DNA of 64,000 nucleotides from Cycas panzhihuaensis (lineage: Eukaryota > Cycadophyta): positions 21,824,001-21,888,000 of the forward strand of contig CM041465.1 in NCBI GenBank assembly GCA_023213395.1. Reading direction: 5' to 3'. This document shows, in pieces, positions 1 to 9,946 of this stretch; positions within the stretch are counted from its first letter, which is position 1; the number at the start of each line of letters is the position of its first letter. The notes beneath the pieces were generated by a model. It worked only from the letters and a program-made list of their open reading frames with translations, did no database searches and was not told the origin of the DNA. The translations under genes were made by a program, and so were the position numbers.

Positions 1-369
1 GGAAACTGGTAACTGGAATAGGGATGTATAAATCACACATAGCGGGGTTCTAAGGGATGCGATCTGGCAAAGAGGTTGTGAAAAGATCACACAGGTTGAG
101 TGATGCTTAAGATAACATGGAGGTGCATAGGAGTGTTGTGGAGTGCCATGGGGATGCATGTCTCATAGATCGTCATAGGTTGTAAGAGAATCAAGCAATA
201 TGATCAAGCAACAGATGCAAGATGATCACTTAAATGTATCAATCAACCATCCAATGAAAGGATGTTTTGATTTACCTTTCTAGAGAAGTGGCAAAGGCAA
301 AGGATAGAAGAATACTTGTACTCACATGAGTCAACTTGCCAAAACCCCATTCTCGGTAGCTGGGAAATA
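1..369 (-). mobile_element. Terminal fragment of a Tat-type LTR (element F)
   Basis: This stretch aligns by eye with the right-hand end of the element A LTRs (about 46580-46949 and 60830-61196). It shares the 'agtgccat.gggatgc' block, 'gtcataggt', the 'aagcaacatgatcaagc'-type block and the terminal 'tctcggtagctgggaaa'. It stops at 369 with 'gggaaata', a decayed form of the family end 'gggaaaca'. On the minus strand this is the start (U3 end) of an LTR. From 370 the sequence switches to the interior of the element B LTR. F therefore inserted into that LTR, probably at target GAACC (370-374). The rest of F lies outside the window, so a solo LTR and a full element cannot be told apart. Confidence 0.75.
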
Positions 370-3246
370 GAACCAAATCTAAGAAACAAGATTAATAGTG
401 TATTTTTCTAAAGAACACCTAAAGGGTATGCCTTTAGAGTTTAGGCTAAATAAAGCAAGTTGACTAATTATATTATGGGTTTTGGGTAGTGTTTTAGTCT
501 TATTTAGGAAGTAAGAGAGTGTAGAAGTACAAGGTGTTAATGCCAAATGGATATAGCTCAAAAGGAATTCTCTCTCTCTCTCTGTATCCTCTCTTTTTTT
601 TATCTTTGTCAATAAAAGATTAAGTGAGGGGAGGAAGGGGGTGTGAAGAGAAAGAGTACAAATGACTTATGTAACCTTTCCTAATGATGCATGAAAGAAG
701 GATAACTATCAAAACCAAAGTTCACTTTTCTAATCCTACCATTATACCTTTGCATGCAAATAGAATGCATAAAGGAGAGTGTAACAAGGGAAAGAAAACC
801 TTTATATGGGTTTGTCGCCTTTTCTTTTAAGGGGGGGGAAATAAGAGATGCACTAGCTCAAGTTACCCTTTTCTATGTTTATATAAATGGAAAGGAGAAA
901 TAAGGTCTATGTATACTAATGCCAAAACAAGAGTGTAAATATAAAGATGCTCCCTTTTGCTTTTCCTTTGATGAATGTAGATAAAAAAGTAAATTATTAG
1001 AAGATATATGCAAGTTCAACCAATTTCCTTTTGGGAGGAAAGGGGGAGAAGTAAAGAACAAGGAAGAAGAGAAAAGTTAGAAGGGGTGCACATGGAAACG
1101 AGCTAGTCGATGGAGTGCCTCTCTTTTCCCTTCTTCATTTTCCTTTTACCAGTTACCTTATGCTCCAAGTTGCAATTGACATTGTAGATGAAACCATAGG
1201 TGGGGATTCCTTACCTTCCCCAAAATGTATTATGAAAGAGTAAAGAACTTCAAAGGAAAGCTTCAAAGAAAAATAAATATAAATGAGACAAATATACCTT
1301 CTAGTTCATAACACTATCTTGCTTACTCAAGATAGGTGGTGTTTCCGTATGGACAAATCCTTTCAACAATAAGTAAATGACATGCATGTGCATGTATATG
1401 TAAATATGTGTGTGTATTCTCCACTAAAATAAAGTTTAAAACTTGCTTAATATTTGAAAGAAAGAAATAATTCACTTTACAACTTTCCTTATGTGCCAAA
1501 AATATTCTCCAGGAACTTCCAAGGGGAATAGAAGGGGGGTTTGAAGGTAAGAAAAATGAGAGCCTTGAAATGGTGAACTCCCCTAACTAAGCTACCTCCT
1601 ACATGCTTAGGTACTCCAATAATAGGTTAGAAGAGGATTGAGAGCTCCAAGTAAACAAAAATAGAGATAACTTATAGGAAGTATAAGAAGTTGTAAAAGC
1701 TATAAAAAGCGTAAATGCTACAAACGTTGTAATATTGTAACTTTTGCAAGATATACAAGAAAAGTGTAGATCTTATAAAATAATAAAACATGCAAGAAAA
1801 TTTACTACCAAATAGCATATATAAAGGCTGATTACAAGCATTACAAGGGCTATAAATACTACAATTAGTAGAGGCCCTCGCCCAAGGGGATTCTTGGTGT
1901 GTAGGATGGATACAGAGTAGGAAGCTAAGAGAGGTAGGGGCTACCTTGGAGGATATGGCTATAGGAGCCAAAAATCTAGCCATGAATGCATCTTCTCCCT
2001 CTTAAGAGAGTCCCATAATCCACCTAACTATGTCTAAGGAAATCCTAACGGATATGGAGGTGCAACCAAAGGAGAAAGGTAGGGTTTGCCTTCCTTTAGA
2101 CACCCAAAAAGGATAAAATATATGCAAAACTTGCAACAAATAGAGTTATTGACCAATTACACTCACTAAAAGAAAGGAACAACAAGAAATAAACCTATTT
2201 TCAACCACAAAAATTGAAATAAAATGGATGCTATCTTATATGAAAATAAAAAGGATTAAGAATACCACTTGCTATGTGAGGAAAAGCTCCTTTTGGAGGC
2301 AAGAAGGAGATTCAAAACCTTGCAAAATCTGCTACTACTGCTGGAGTGAATACCATGGAGAAAAGATCTGCTAGAGGAGGTCTGGTTTAAACCTATGTTC
2401 TAGCATTTTGCCCTTGGAGAAGAGAAGAATAGGAAGAGAGATGAGAAGTACAGGTAAGAGGCATTTTTTCCTTTTGTATGAGAGCCAGGAGAGGTAAAAT
2501 GAACTTAGATTTGGGTTTTTATGCCCAAATTAGGGTTCTTAAGTGATTATGATTTACTTTGGGTGGGAAATAATAGTTTGCCATGTGTCAATCTCAGAAT
2601 AAATGTGAAACTAGTTGTTGCTAGGCCGTGAAAGTTAATAGATAGTCACCCTATGACAAACTTTGGGGTACCATGAAGTTTGGCATAGTACCATGAATAT
2701 TACCGTGGTACGAACCAATTATAAAGAAAAATAAAAAAGAAACCTAAGAGACCCTAAAACAAGAGTTTTGAGGTATAAATGAGAGATAATATAGATTAGT
2801 AAGGCCTTTAGGGGACCTCTAGGCATTGATGGGGCCTCCCAAATGTATAAAAGAAGGTAATAGAGGCACCAACAAGGGGTGCAAGGTGTATATAGAGTTG
2901 ATCAAGCCCAAAATGAGGTGGTAGGGATCATGTACAAGGCTAAACATGAGTGAAAAATGGGCTTCGGGGGCCCATGAGTACCCGGAAGTGCTAAGGAGAT
3001 GTCATGAGGGGTTGTATAGTGCCATAGGACCATGGTCCTGAGTTGTCATAGGTTAGATCACAGCCACAGGTATAAAATGGGGTAGGCAAACTAGGCATCT
3101 CAACCATATATGTAATAATATCATACAAAATGTAACCAACAAGCATCTCATCATATCTTGAAGTAAACAAGGAGTAAGGGTAAAGATGTATACCTATGCC
3201 TACCTAAGATCTCTGATCCATGTCTATTCTTGGTAGCCGAGAAACA
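370..3246 (-). mobile_element. 3' LTR of element B
   Basis: Position 370 onward matches 15310 onward in the 5' LTR of B ('aaccaaat..aagattaatag'), and the right end 'ccgagaaaca' at 3246 matches the LTR ends at 24419, 42955 and 46949. With the roughly 394 bases displaced by F, the LTR would be about 3.27 kb, the length of the C2 LTR (3271 bp). The region is AT-rich and full of short purine and pyrimidine runs. Short open frames here are scattered over both strands and match no protein I know. I see no gene. Confidence 0.8.
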
Positions 3247-3257
3247 CTACCCCTTGG
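3247..3257 (-). other. Polypurine tract of element B
   Basis: On the minus strand this reads CCAAGGGGTAG and directly precedes the 3' LTR, which begins TGTTTC. It corresponds to the tract at 46950-46961 in element A. It would prime plus-strand DNA synthesis. Confidence 0.6.
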
Positions 3258-3734
3258 TAGCAGAGCCTTGTTGCTTGGGAGCATCTGGCAATGGTGAATG
3301 ATGTCAACACAAAATGAATCAGTATTATCTACTAATGAAAAAGGTGTCATCATCTAAGGGTAGTGGTAGGTATCACGGTAGATCACATGGACAAGGAAAA
3401 AGAAGGGGTGGCATAGGGGTTTCTTATTTGTTGCCCAAGAGTCTAGTATGAAAGGATGAAGAGATGAGTGGGTTACCCCCATTGCCCTGATGTAAGATGA
3501 ATGATATGTAAGGTTATAAGCATAATCAATAAGCAAAAGGTCTGTACATATAAAGAGTCAAAGTGTAAGAGCATTATGCCACAGATGGTATGAAGAACAG
3601 AGCAAAGAATCAAACTTGGTGGTAACCATAGTTTAACCTCATTAGTAGCCTACTTTAAGAGGTATGAAGGGGTTGCAATGGAAGAGAGGATGATCTTGGA
3701 GCCTGGGTGATCAGGCAATATATTAGGCTACCTA
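3258..3734 (-). other. Untranslated 3' spacer of element B
   Basis: This aligns with 46962-47340 of element A (shared 'gtagagccttg.tgcttgg' and 'tttaacctcattagtagc'). It lies between the PPT and the end of the second RNase H domain. I see no coding signal. Confidence 0.6.
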
Positions 3735-3952
3735 GGGAGGATCATCCAAGAGAGGGAGACAATGCTTAAGGATGCAATGAATAAGGCCATTTACCTTAGC
3801 ATTCAGATCTCAAGGAATGTACTAAATATCCACAGAAGAGAAGAGAGATAAAAGGGACCTAGCGGTCAAAGTAAGGGCCCTCAGTTGTAGGCAATGCACC
3901 TAATAACCTAGGTTAGTTGTGACATGATGATCTAAGAGTCATAATAGAGAAT
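3735..3952 (-). pseudogene. Second RNase H (aRNH), C-terminal part, element B
   Basis: This is collinear with 47345-47600 of element A, where the minus strand encodes the end of an RNase H-like domain. The block before 3952 ('caatgcacctaataacctaggtta') matches A at about 47531 ('catcacacctagtaaacctgggtg'). The copia insertion at 3953 splits the domain; the N-terminal part resumes at 9015. Stops and indels abolish the reading frame. In the family such a domain would degrade RNA in RNA-DNA hybrids during reverse transcription. Here it is non-functional. Confidence 0.55.
3948..3952. other. Target-site duplication (left) of the copia element
   Basis: AGAAT at 3948-3952 is repeated exactly at 9015-9019, on the other side of the element. 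The flanks join collinearly onto the aRNH region of element A, which confirms the insertion point. Confidence 0.85.
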
Positions 3953-4547
3953 TATTAGATAATGTGACAACAATGTTTTGGAGGCTAAAATTTTGATAGG
4001 ATGGTAGTGCGGTTTCCCCTCCAAACTTCCTCTGGGGGTTCCAAGGAGGGTGGGAGCCCCTAACCTAAATAGCTAGCACTGAAAAGCATACTAAATTGTA
4101 AAGAGAATTAGAGTCGTTCACTGAAAAATACTCTAGATTTTATGGTTAAGATTTATACCTTGTATGACTCTCTCATATAGCCCGATTTAGGATTTTTTTT
4201 TTTTTCATTGTGTTGATGGTGTTTGATGTATTAGATGTACTGTAAAGAGTTAGGTGGTTGGTTGTTGTTGCTATTAGTATTCTACTATAGATTATGTACA
4301 TTTCTCTATTCTTTGATAATAAAGATCAATACCTTTCCTCTGTGGATGTTTCCCTAGCACACTGCTAGGGTTTTACCACATTATATCAGGTGTATATATG
4401 ATGTTTAGCTTTCTTATTCATTTCATTATATTATTTCTGGATTAAGAACTTGCATGTTAAATTTTAATTTTGATTCTTGTAAGTAGTTGCAAAATAGTTT
4501 AGATCTTGGTGGTAGTTTCAGGTTATTAGGACCTTGTCTTCTCAACA
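3953..4547 (+). mobile_element. 5' LTR of the copia element
   Basis: It begins TATTAGATAATG, from an original TGTTAG as still seen in the solo LTR at 31662, and ends ...TTCTCAACA. Compared with the 3' LTR it lacks about 65 bp near 4060, the tract carrying 'ctgagggggcaagggggg' in the 3' copy. 'cctgatttagg'-type sequence and a 'caataaagatc'-like block near 4315 are shared by all four LTRs of this family. Confidence 0.9.
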
Positions 4548-4549
4548 AG

Positions 4550-4562
4550 TGGTATCATAGCC
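4550..4562 (+). other. Primer-binding site (tRNA-iMet type)
   Basis: TGGTATCATAGCC lies two bases after the 5' LTR. The usual plant copia site is TGGTATCAGAGC, so one position has changed. It would anneal the 3' end of initiator tRNA-Met to prime minus-strand synthesis. Confidence 0.85.
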
Positions 4563-4620
4563 ACTTTTATTTTTGTAGTGAGTTTGTAAATGTTTTGGTG
4601 TCAGCTTTTTTCTACACCAA

Positions 4621-5358
4621 ATGGAAAAACTAGAAAATGCAAAGTTTGAGGTGGAGAAATTCAATGGAAAGAACAACTTCGAGTTATGGAAGTTGAAAGT
4701 GTATGATGTTCTAGTACAACAAGGTTCGTACAGAGCTCTTGTAGGTAAATCAAAGAAACCCGCAAGGATGGATGATGATGAATGGGATGATCTAGATAAA
4801 AGGGCTCTTAACACAATACGATTATGCTTGGATTATGAAGTTCTATTTAACATCGCAGGGGACTAGATAATAGCAGGATTATTGACCCAATTAGAAGGCT
4901 TGTATATGACCAAATCAGTGACGAATCAAATCTACTTGAAGAGGCAATTATACTCATTATGAATGAAGGGGGGTATAAAAATTGCTAACCATTTAAATAT
5001 TTTCAATACTCTTATTTGTCAGTTGGCTAGTATCAATGTCACAATTGAGGATGAGGACAAGGTTGTTACCTTGTTATGTTCATTACTAGAATCCTAGCAT
5101 GATATTGTCATCTTAATTAGTTTTAGCACTATAGATGAATTAGACTATGATTTTGTTGTGAGTTCTTTGTTGATGGAAGAAGTGAGGAGGAAGTCTAGTC
5201 TTGAAACCTCCATACCAGAAGCTATGACAACAAGGTGTAGAACAATTGAGAGAGGACAAAGCTCTAAGGATACATCGAGGTCAAAGTCAAAAGGCAAGAA
5301 GAGTAAGCTCAGATATTGGCACTATAATAAGACAAGTCACCTCAAGAAGGATTTCTAA
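4621..5358 (+). pseudogene. Copia gag (capsid and nucleocapsid region)
   Basis: The frame opens at ATG 4621, 74 bp after the LTR. The N-terminal 'FNGKNNFELWKLKV' followed by '..LVGKSKKPARM.DDEWDDLDKRA' is typical of plant copia gag (UBN2/DUF4219 type), which forms the virus-like particle. In-frame stops occur at 4864 (TAG, after IAGD), near 4960 (TGA) and near 5095 (TAG). The nucleocapsid zinc knuckle around 5305-5358 is degenerate: both leading cysteines and the last one are replaced in 'YWHYNKTSHLKKDF'. A serine- and lysine-rich stretch precedes it. The frame shifts by one just after 5358, and protease and everything downstream lie in the second frame. Confidence 0.85.
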
Positions 5359-5360
5359 TC

Positions 5361-6655
5361 AGGTGGAATTGAATCAAGGTATAGATTATAATGTCTTAGT
5401 TCCTTGTAATGTTTCCTATTATCACCATGATTGGTTATTAGATTTGGATGCTTCACATTACATGTGTCCATATAAGAGTTGGTTCTCATCATACCAACCT
5501 CTTGATGGTGGTGATGTACTTATTGGAAATAAAATGTTTAATAGTGTAGTAAGAACATTAATTGAAGTTAGACATGTACCTGATCTGAAAAAGAATATGA
5601 TTTCCTTGGGTGAACTAGATTTTGGTGGTTATAAGTACATAGGTTATGAAGGAGCCTTAGTTATCATGAAATCCTTAAAGAAAAGAAACCTTTACATTTT
5701 AGTGGGAAGTACAGATGTCAGTCATGTAGTTACAACATCAAAGACTATAGAAGATCTAGCTCAGGTATGGCATCAGAGATTTAGGTACATGAGTGAGAGA
5801 TGACTTAAGGTACTGATGAACCATAAGTTACTTCCTAACTTACAACTTTTAGATTTATCTTTTTGTAAATATTATACTTTTAGAAAGTAGTGTAGACTCA
5901 GGTTTAAAGTAGGGAGTCACACCAGTAAAGGTGTTCTAGATTATGTACATTCAGATGTATAGGGACCATCCCCTACAATATCTTATAGAAGATCATTGTA
6001 CTTTGTCACATTTATAGGTGATTACTCTAGAATGGTATGGGTCTATTTTTTGAAAAGGAAATAAGAAGTTTTTAATGTGTTTAAGCAGTTTAAGGCTGTA
6101 GTTGAGAAGAGCACTAACAAGTCAATCAAATATTTAAGAACTGATAATGGAGGTGAGTTCAACTCCTTAGAGTTTGAGAACTATTGTAGAAAAGCTGGGA
6201 TCAAAAGGCATAAGACCACTAGCTATACTCTACAATAGAATGGCATAATGGAGCACATGAATAGGACACTCTTAGAAAGAGTAAGAAGCATGCAAAGTAA
6301 TGTAGGAGTAGAGTAGGGCTTATGGGCAGAAGCTGTTTAAACATCTTGCTATTTGGTAAACAAGTCACCATCACTTGCAATAGATTGTAAGATTCCTGAA
6401 GAGGTATGGACTATACATCCATGTGACTATTCAAATTTGAAAGTTTTTGGTTGTAATGCTTATGCCTTAACTGATAAAAGTCAATGTTCAAAGTTAGACC
6501 CAAAATCCAAGAGATGTATCTTTGTTGGTTATGGTGATAGAGATGGTGTGAAGGGATATAGGTTGTGGGATCCTACTGCCTACAAAATCACTATTAGCAG
6601 AGATGTTGTATTTGATGAATCTCACTTTCTAAAATTAGGCAGTGTAGAAGTTTAA
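5361..6655 (+). pseudogene. Copia protease and integrase
   Basis: Protease: 'WLLDLDASHYMCP' near 5435 is the aspartic active-site region (family pattern D-S/T-G-A-S), with glycine changed to aspartate. Integrase follows: 'WHQRFRYMSE' near 5770 is the end of the zinc-binding module, 'DYSRMVWVYFLK' near 6020 and 'RTDNGGEF' near 6138 carry core residues, and 'YTLQ*NGIMEHMNRTLLE' near 6225 holds the catalytic glutamate region with a TAG in place of the usual glutamine. 'LKVFGCNAYALT' and 'FVGYGDRDGVKGYRLWDP' (6440-6575) are the copia-specific C-terminal integrase blocks. There are at least eight in-frame stops. The protein would have cut the polyprotein and joined cDNA to the genome. Confidence 0.88.
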
Positions 6656-6889
6656 GTGAAACTAGAGCAAAAAGTTGAACATTAACAGGTCAAATTTGAA
6701 ACCCAGCCATCTTTGGAAACAGAAGAGCAGGAAGATCTTTTTAAAGATGAATCTGCAATAGATTTATAGGAGTATGTGGACACTCCTCCACCAACTATTA
6801 GAAGATCTACATGAGATAGTCATCCACCTGACATATATATCCTTTATATTTCTATTGGTTTGATTACTAATGATCATGAGCCTACATGT

Positions 6890-8330
6890 TATCAGGAAGC
6901 AGTAGATGATATTCATAGTGAGAAGTGGAAGAGGGCTATGTAGGAAGAGATAGATGCTTTGAAAAAAAATAGTTCATATGACTTGGTAGAACTTCCACAT
7001 GGTAGGAAGAATGTTGGTTGTAAGTGGGCTTTTAAAAAGAAAATATATGTTGATGGAAAGGTCAACAAATACAGGTCAAGATTGGTGGATAAAGGCTTTA
7101 CACATAAAGTAGGTATTAATTTTCATGAAATCTTTTCACCAGTTATCAAACTTATTTCAATTCAAGTTCTGTTAGCATTGGTATCTTTTCTTGATTTGAA
7201 GTTAGAGCGGTTAGATATAAGAAGAACTTTTCTACATGAAGATTTAGATGAATAGATCTATATGGATCAACTAGAAGGGTTTATACAGGATGGTAGGGAA
7301 AGACTTATTTGAAGGCTCAGGAAATCATTGTATAGCCTAAAGAAATCAACTAGGCAATGGTACAAGAAGTTTGATGCCTTTATGGAGAGCCAAAATTTTA
7401 AAAGAAGTGAGTATGATCATTATGTTTACTTTAAATTAATAGACAATAGCTTATTCATTATCTTGGTATTATATGCTGATGACATGTTGGTTGCAAGTAG
7501 GGGCATGGCAAAAATAAATAAGTTAAAGGATCAATTGGCTAGGACTTTTGATATGAAGGATCTAGGAGCTGCAAAATAAATCTTAGGTATGGAGATACAT
7601 AGAGATAGAAAAAATAGTAAGCTATGGTTATCACAGTAGAAATATATTGAGAAGATGCTAACCAGGTTTGGCATGTCAAATGTGAAACTAGTGAGTATCC
7701 CATTAGCTTCCCATTTCAAGCTTTCTTCGAGTATGAGTCCTAGTAATAAAGAAGAAAAGGATTATATGTCTCGTGTGCCTTATGCCACTATAGTAGAAAG
7801 TTTGATGTATGCCATGGTATGTACAAGACATGACACTTCACATGCAATCTGTGTAGTTAGCAGGTTTATGCCAAATCTAGGAAAGGAACATTAAGCAGCA
7901 GTGAAATGGGTGTTTCAGTATTTAAGAGGTACAAGTGACTATTGCATCACCTTTGGAGGTATAGGTAATTAGGTTTGTGGATATGTTGATTCAAACTTTA
8001 TAAGAGATTTAGATAAGAGAAGGTCTACTTTAGGTTATGTATTCACTCTTGCAAATGGTCTAGTTAGTTGGATGTCAAAATTATAAAGTATAATTATATT
8101 ATTAACTACAGAAGCTAAAAATATTGCTACAACACATGGTTGTAAAGAAGTAATCTAGTTGTAGGATCTATTAGTTGAGCTTGGAAGTAAACGGGAAAAG
8201 ATAAAGTTATTTTGTGATAGTCAAAGTGCCATTTACTTAACAAAGAATCCAACTTATCATAGTAGGAAAAAAAATTTCTCTTAATTAACATTTTATTAAA
8301 TAGGTTATGGAAGCAGGTGGAGTCCTATTT
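6890..8330 (+). pseudogene. Copia reverse transcriptase and RNase H
   Basis: RT (RVT_2 type) starts around 'EEIDALKKNSSYDLVELP' (6945) and runs through 'GCKWAFKKK', 'RLVDKGF' and 'LDIRRTFLHEDLDE' to the catalytic 'LYADDML' near 7468, which is intact, then 'MKDLGAAK*ILGMEI'. RNase H follows from about 7900: 'VKWVFQYLRGT', 'GYVDSNF', 'TEAKNIATTHGCKE' and 'LFCDSQSAIYLTKNP'. About a dozen in-frame stops, TAG being the most frequent, interrupt the frame. Domain order INT before RT defines Ty1-copia. The best guess is the Tork/TNT1 side of the superfamily, from general resemblance only. Confidence 0.9.
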
Positions 8331-8342
8331 AAGAAGGTTAAC

Positions 8343-8353
8343 AAGGTGGAGAT
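8343..8353 (+). other. Polypurine tract of the copia element
   Basis: AAGGTGGAGAT immediately precedes the 3' LTR (TATTAGATA...). This is the standard purine-rich primer site of plant copia elements. Confidence 0.85.
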
Positions 8354-9014
8354 TATTAGATAATATGATAACAATGTTTTGGAGGCTAAAATTTTGATAG
8401 GTTGGCAGTGCAGTTCCCCTCCCAAACTTCCTAGCAGGGTTCCAAGGGATAGGAGCCCCCCTTAGCTGAGGGGGCAAGGGGGGAGTTGGAACACCTCCCA
8501 CAAAGAGGGAGTTTGAGGGAAATAGCCTTAGACCCAAAAAGCTAACACTAAAAAGCATACTAAATTGTAAAGAGAATCAAGGTCATTCGCTAAGAAAAAC
8601 CTTAGATTCTATGGTCAAGATTTATGCCTTGTATAACTCTCTTATATAGCCTGATTTAGGGTGTTTTTTTTTCGTTATATTGATGGTGTTCAATGTATTA
8701 GATGTACTATGAAGAGTTGGGGAGCTGGTTGTTGTTACTATTAGTATTCTTCTATAGATTATATACATTTCTTTATTCTTTGATAATAAAGATCGATACA
8801 TTTCTTGTGTGGATGTTTCCCTAGCACACTACTAGGGTTTTACGATGTTATATCAGGTGTATATATGATGCTTGGCTTTCTTATTCATTTCATTATATTA
8901 TCTATGGTTTAAAAACTTACATGTTAAATTTTAATTTTAATTGTTGTAACTAGTTGCAAAATAGTTTAGATCTTGGTGGCAGTTTTAGGTTATTGGGACC
9001 TTGTCTTCTCAAAA
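8354..9014 (+). mobile_element. 3' LTR of the copia element
   Basis: Matches 3953-4547 throughout, starting TATTAGATAATA and ending ...CTTCTCAAAA (from CTCAACA). It is 66 bp longer than the 5' LTR because it keeps the G-rich tract around 8445-8510. The exact repeat AGAAT follows at 9015-9019. Confidence 0.9.
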
Positions 9015-9260
9015 AGAATGATAGGGCCATGGTGGAGGCGAAGTGCATTAGTAATAGATTCAATAATAATTGTGTATTCAACTTCATTATTCGTAGCCTT
9101 AGGTAGAAAGATTCTGAATACATATGATCATATCTAGAGGGATCAAGAAGGATCTATATGGCTGCATAAGGTCCAAGGTTGCTGTGACTACCTTTGTTAG
9201 TGAAGATGAGTAGTATCATGGTGAGAGAGGAAGAGTTTAAGTCAGTTCATAAAAGAGATG
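9015..9260 (-). pseudogene. Second RNase H (aRNH), N-terminal part, element B
   Basis: Continues the domain broken by the copia insertion. Aligns with 47600-47850 of element A: 'ttcaacttcattattcgtagccttaggtagaaagattctgaa' corresponds to A 'ttgacttcattattgggggcctcagggaggaagattttagaa'. In A this encodes the FTDSGSRGNPGP catalytic start. In B the same place is heavily mutated. It includes the right-hand TSD AGAAT (9015-9019). Confidence 0.6.
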
Positions 9261-9776
9261 GTGACAGTAGTGCCAAGGTTCAAAGAGAGTAGTGATGGGG
9301 CTACAACAACTCAAAAAAGCTATGAATATAGATCATGAGAGGATAAGAGATCCCTAGAGGCATGTTACCAGGCTCGAGGGAGGCTTGCCTAGTGAAAGAG
9401 TAAGGAAAGATTAGTAATTATTCTCTTTTAGGGCCCTTAGGGGGTTCAAAAGGGACTATGGAAGCCTGGAAGAGGGGAAGAGCTTCCCCTAGGAACCTCA
9501 AAGCTCAAACAGATGGCAAAAATGCATTCAAGACATTGAAAGGAGCCAAAAGAGTATAAACATGGGTATGTTTCAGAGTGTCATAAAAAATGAGGTAGAA
9601 AGGGCCTCTTAGAAGCTAAAGGGCTCATTATAAATGCATCAAAAGGGAGTAAAATGAAGTCTACGAGAGTGGAAAAGAGGTTAAACCCTGAAGACAAAGT
9701 GAATGAGGATGATGAAGTGATCCTAAGGGCTATCATAGTGAGAAGAATGAAGGTGGTGCCCTAAAGGGGGGGCACA
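9261..9776. other. Spacer between aRNH and the antisense PMD gene, element B
   Basis: Collinear with about 47880-48310 of element A. On the minus strand it would be the region upstream of the second RNase H domain; on the plus strand it is the upstream region of the PMD gene. No open frame is conserved between the two copies. It is purine-rich on the plus strand. Confidence 0.5.
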
Positions 9777-9784
9777 TATAAAAA
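9777..9784 (+). promoter_or_regulatory. TATA-like box of the antisense PMD gene, element B
   Basis: TATAAAAA lies 170 bp before the exon 1 ATG (9947). Element A has TATATAAA at 48311, 167 bp before its exon 1 ATG. Matching position in two diverged copies suggests a real promoter, though this is inferred. Confidence 0.5.
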
Positions 9785-9946
9785 GGGTGAAAGGGTAAAA
9801 ATAGAATTCATTTTCATGGACCCCATGAGAGATCTAGTGCCCTTCCCTTTGAGCAGCAAGGCTATTCTACCACTTGGGTTCACCTAGCAAGAGATTCAAC
9901 CACTAGATCGGGGTGATATGATCGTTGTTAAGACTATGGAGACGAG

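Larger units (their letters stand above)
3953..9014 (+). mobile_element. Ty1-copia retrotransposon, complete but decayed
   Basis: This is a 5,062-bp element with two LTRs (595 and 661 bp), an initiator-tRNA-Met-type PBS, a polypurine tract, exact 5-bp TSDs and the copia order gag-PR-INT-RT-RH. The catalytic LYADD of RT is still present, but more than twenty in-frame stops and at least one frame change kill the polyprotein. TAG is the commonest stop, about half by my count. It inserted into the second RNase H domain of element B. Two solo LTRs of the same family lie at 12398-13040 and 31662-32292, so the family was active repeatedly here. Confidence 0.93.
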
